From assembly GCA_945829235.1 (NCBI GenBank), contig CALZUA010000002.1, positions 122,650 through 186,649 of the forward strand: a stretch of DNA of 64,000 nt. The letters are read 5' to 3'. The translations under genes were made by a program, and so were the position numbers. How positions within the stretch are numbered: the first letter of the stretch is position 1; each line of letters begins with the position of its first letter. Under the pieces are notes generated by a model. It made no database searches and was not told the origin of the DNA. It saw nothing but the letters and a program-made list of their open reading frames with translations. Below are positions 63,471-64,000 of the stretch, piece by piece. Source of the stretch: an uncultured Clostridia bacterium. GTDB taxonomy: Bacteria; Bacillota; Clostridia; Oscillospirales; Ruminococcaceae.

Positions 63471-64000
63471 ATGTTTATTTTTGAAAAAAGAACGCAAATT
63501 CCTATCTGCATAAAAAACAAGAACCCCAAGCTCGCGGGGATTATTATCAGCCAGTACGGCGGCCCCGATGGCGAGCTCGGCGCTTCTCTGCGTTACCTCT
63601 CGCAACGCTTCACAATGCCCGACAACCGCGGCAAAGCACTTCTCACGGATATCGGCACGGAAGAACTTGGGCATCTTGAAATGATTGGAAGCATTGTCGG
63701 ACAACTCACCGACGGCGAGGGCGCAAAGAGCTTTGACAAGTTCGGTCAAGCGGAACGCTACGTTGACCACGGAAACGCGGTTTATCCGTCAAGCGCGGCG
63801 GGTGTTCCCTTTACCGCGGCTTATCTTCAGTCAAAGGCAGACCCGATTTCCGATATTATGGAGGATATGGCTGCCGAGCAAAAGGCTCGTGCTACTTACG
63901 ACAACATTCTGCGGCTTTCCGATGACCCTGATGTTAACGAGGTTATCAAGTTTCTTCGCGCAAGAGAGGTCGTGCATTTTCAGCGGTTTGGCGAGCTGCT
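63471..64000 (+). CDS. cotJC: CotJC, manganese-catalase family spore coat protein (partial)
   Basis: 176 aa visible; cut by the window end (family about 190-220 aa). Di-manganese ligands appear in DIGTEELGHLEM (near 63-70) and in REVVHFQRFGE near the break. The family decomposes hydrogen peroxide; CotJC is coat-associated. GAGGTGG precedes the ATG. Confidence 0.93.
   Translation, partial: MFIFEKRTQIPICIKNKNPKLAGIIISQYGGPDGELGASLRYLSQRFTMPDNRGKALLTDIGTEELGHLEMIGSIVGQLTDGEGAKSFDKFGQAERYVDHGNAVYPSSAAGVPFTAAYLQSKADPISDIMEDMAAEQKARATYDNILRLSDDPDVNEVIKFLRAREVVHFQRFGEL

Overview
This 64 kb window looks like a chromosome segment of a spore-forming, Gram-positive anaerobe of the class Clostridia, most likely the Ruminococcus/Oscillospiraceae side. 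The grounds are a PolC-type replicase, the DOXP/MEP isoprenoid pathway, the spoIIGA-sigE pair, yunB, an alpha/beta-type small acid-soluble spore protein, a cotJABC operon at the right edge, and a surface-anchored GH5 cellulase with a CBM2-like domain. Genus is inference. No rRNA, insertion sequence, prophage or CRISPR array was seen. Many genes have strong sigma-A promoters (TTGACA, 17 bp, TATAAT) and compact intrinsic terminators.

Region by region. (1) 1-12.1 kb, minus: the hom-pyrH-frr-uppS-cdsA-dxr-rseP-ispG-polC operon (amino acid, UMP, translation, isoprenoid, phospholipid, membrane proteolysis, replication), starting from a promoter at about 12.13 kb. A palindromic operator and promoter at 33-94 drive an unseen gene off the left edge. 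(2) 12.2-18.9 kb, minus: glgA, an AIM24-family protein with a foldable leader, an M50 protease, a signal-peptidase-like protein without catalytic residues, the lipoprotein cellulase and an SASP. (3) 19.0-21.4 kb, plus: ECF sigma factor plus membrane partner. (4) 21.5-34.3 kb, minus: a long convoy DUF951-prfA-small ORF-sua5-coaE-slt-M18 peptidase-yunB-ligA-leuC-Dabb-leuD-GNAT-kptA-leuB-FNT, with an internal promoter before coaE. (5) 34.4-46.6 kb, plus: tRNA-Lys, tRNA-Arg, radC, uvrB, uvrA, mscL, a FUSC-HAD fusion, and a polar amino acid ABC operon ending in a 2-hydroxyacid dehydrogenase. (6) 46.7-54.1 kb, minus: an ECF sigma/membrane partner/lipoprotein/ABC ATPase/permease/permease-lipoprotein fusion operon. 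(7) 54.2-64 kb: aspS, a flippase-like protein, prfC, spoIIGA-sigE behind a Spo0A box, a chemoreceptor, and cotJABC, cut by the window end.

The best candidate for an undescribed system is region 6. Six tightly coupled genes combine a self-contained ECF regulatory switch, two predicted extracellular repeat (propeller-like) domains and an ABC-2 exporter, one permease of which carries an internal lipoprotein signal. A paralogous ECF module sits at 19-21 kb without a transporter. Other points of interest are the FUSC-pseudoHAD fusion, the dead signal peptidase, the palindromic operators over the uvrB and ABC promoters, a likely frameshift after prfA, and kptA inside the leucine operon.
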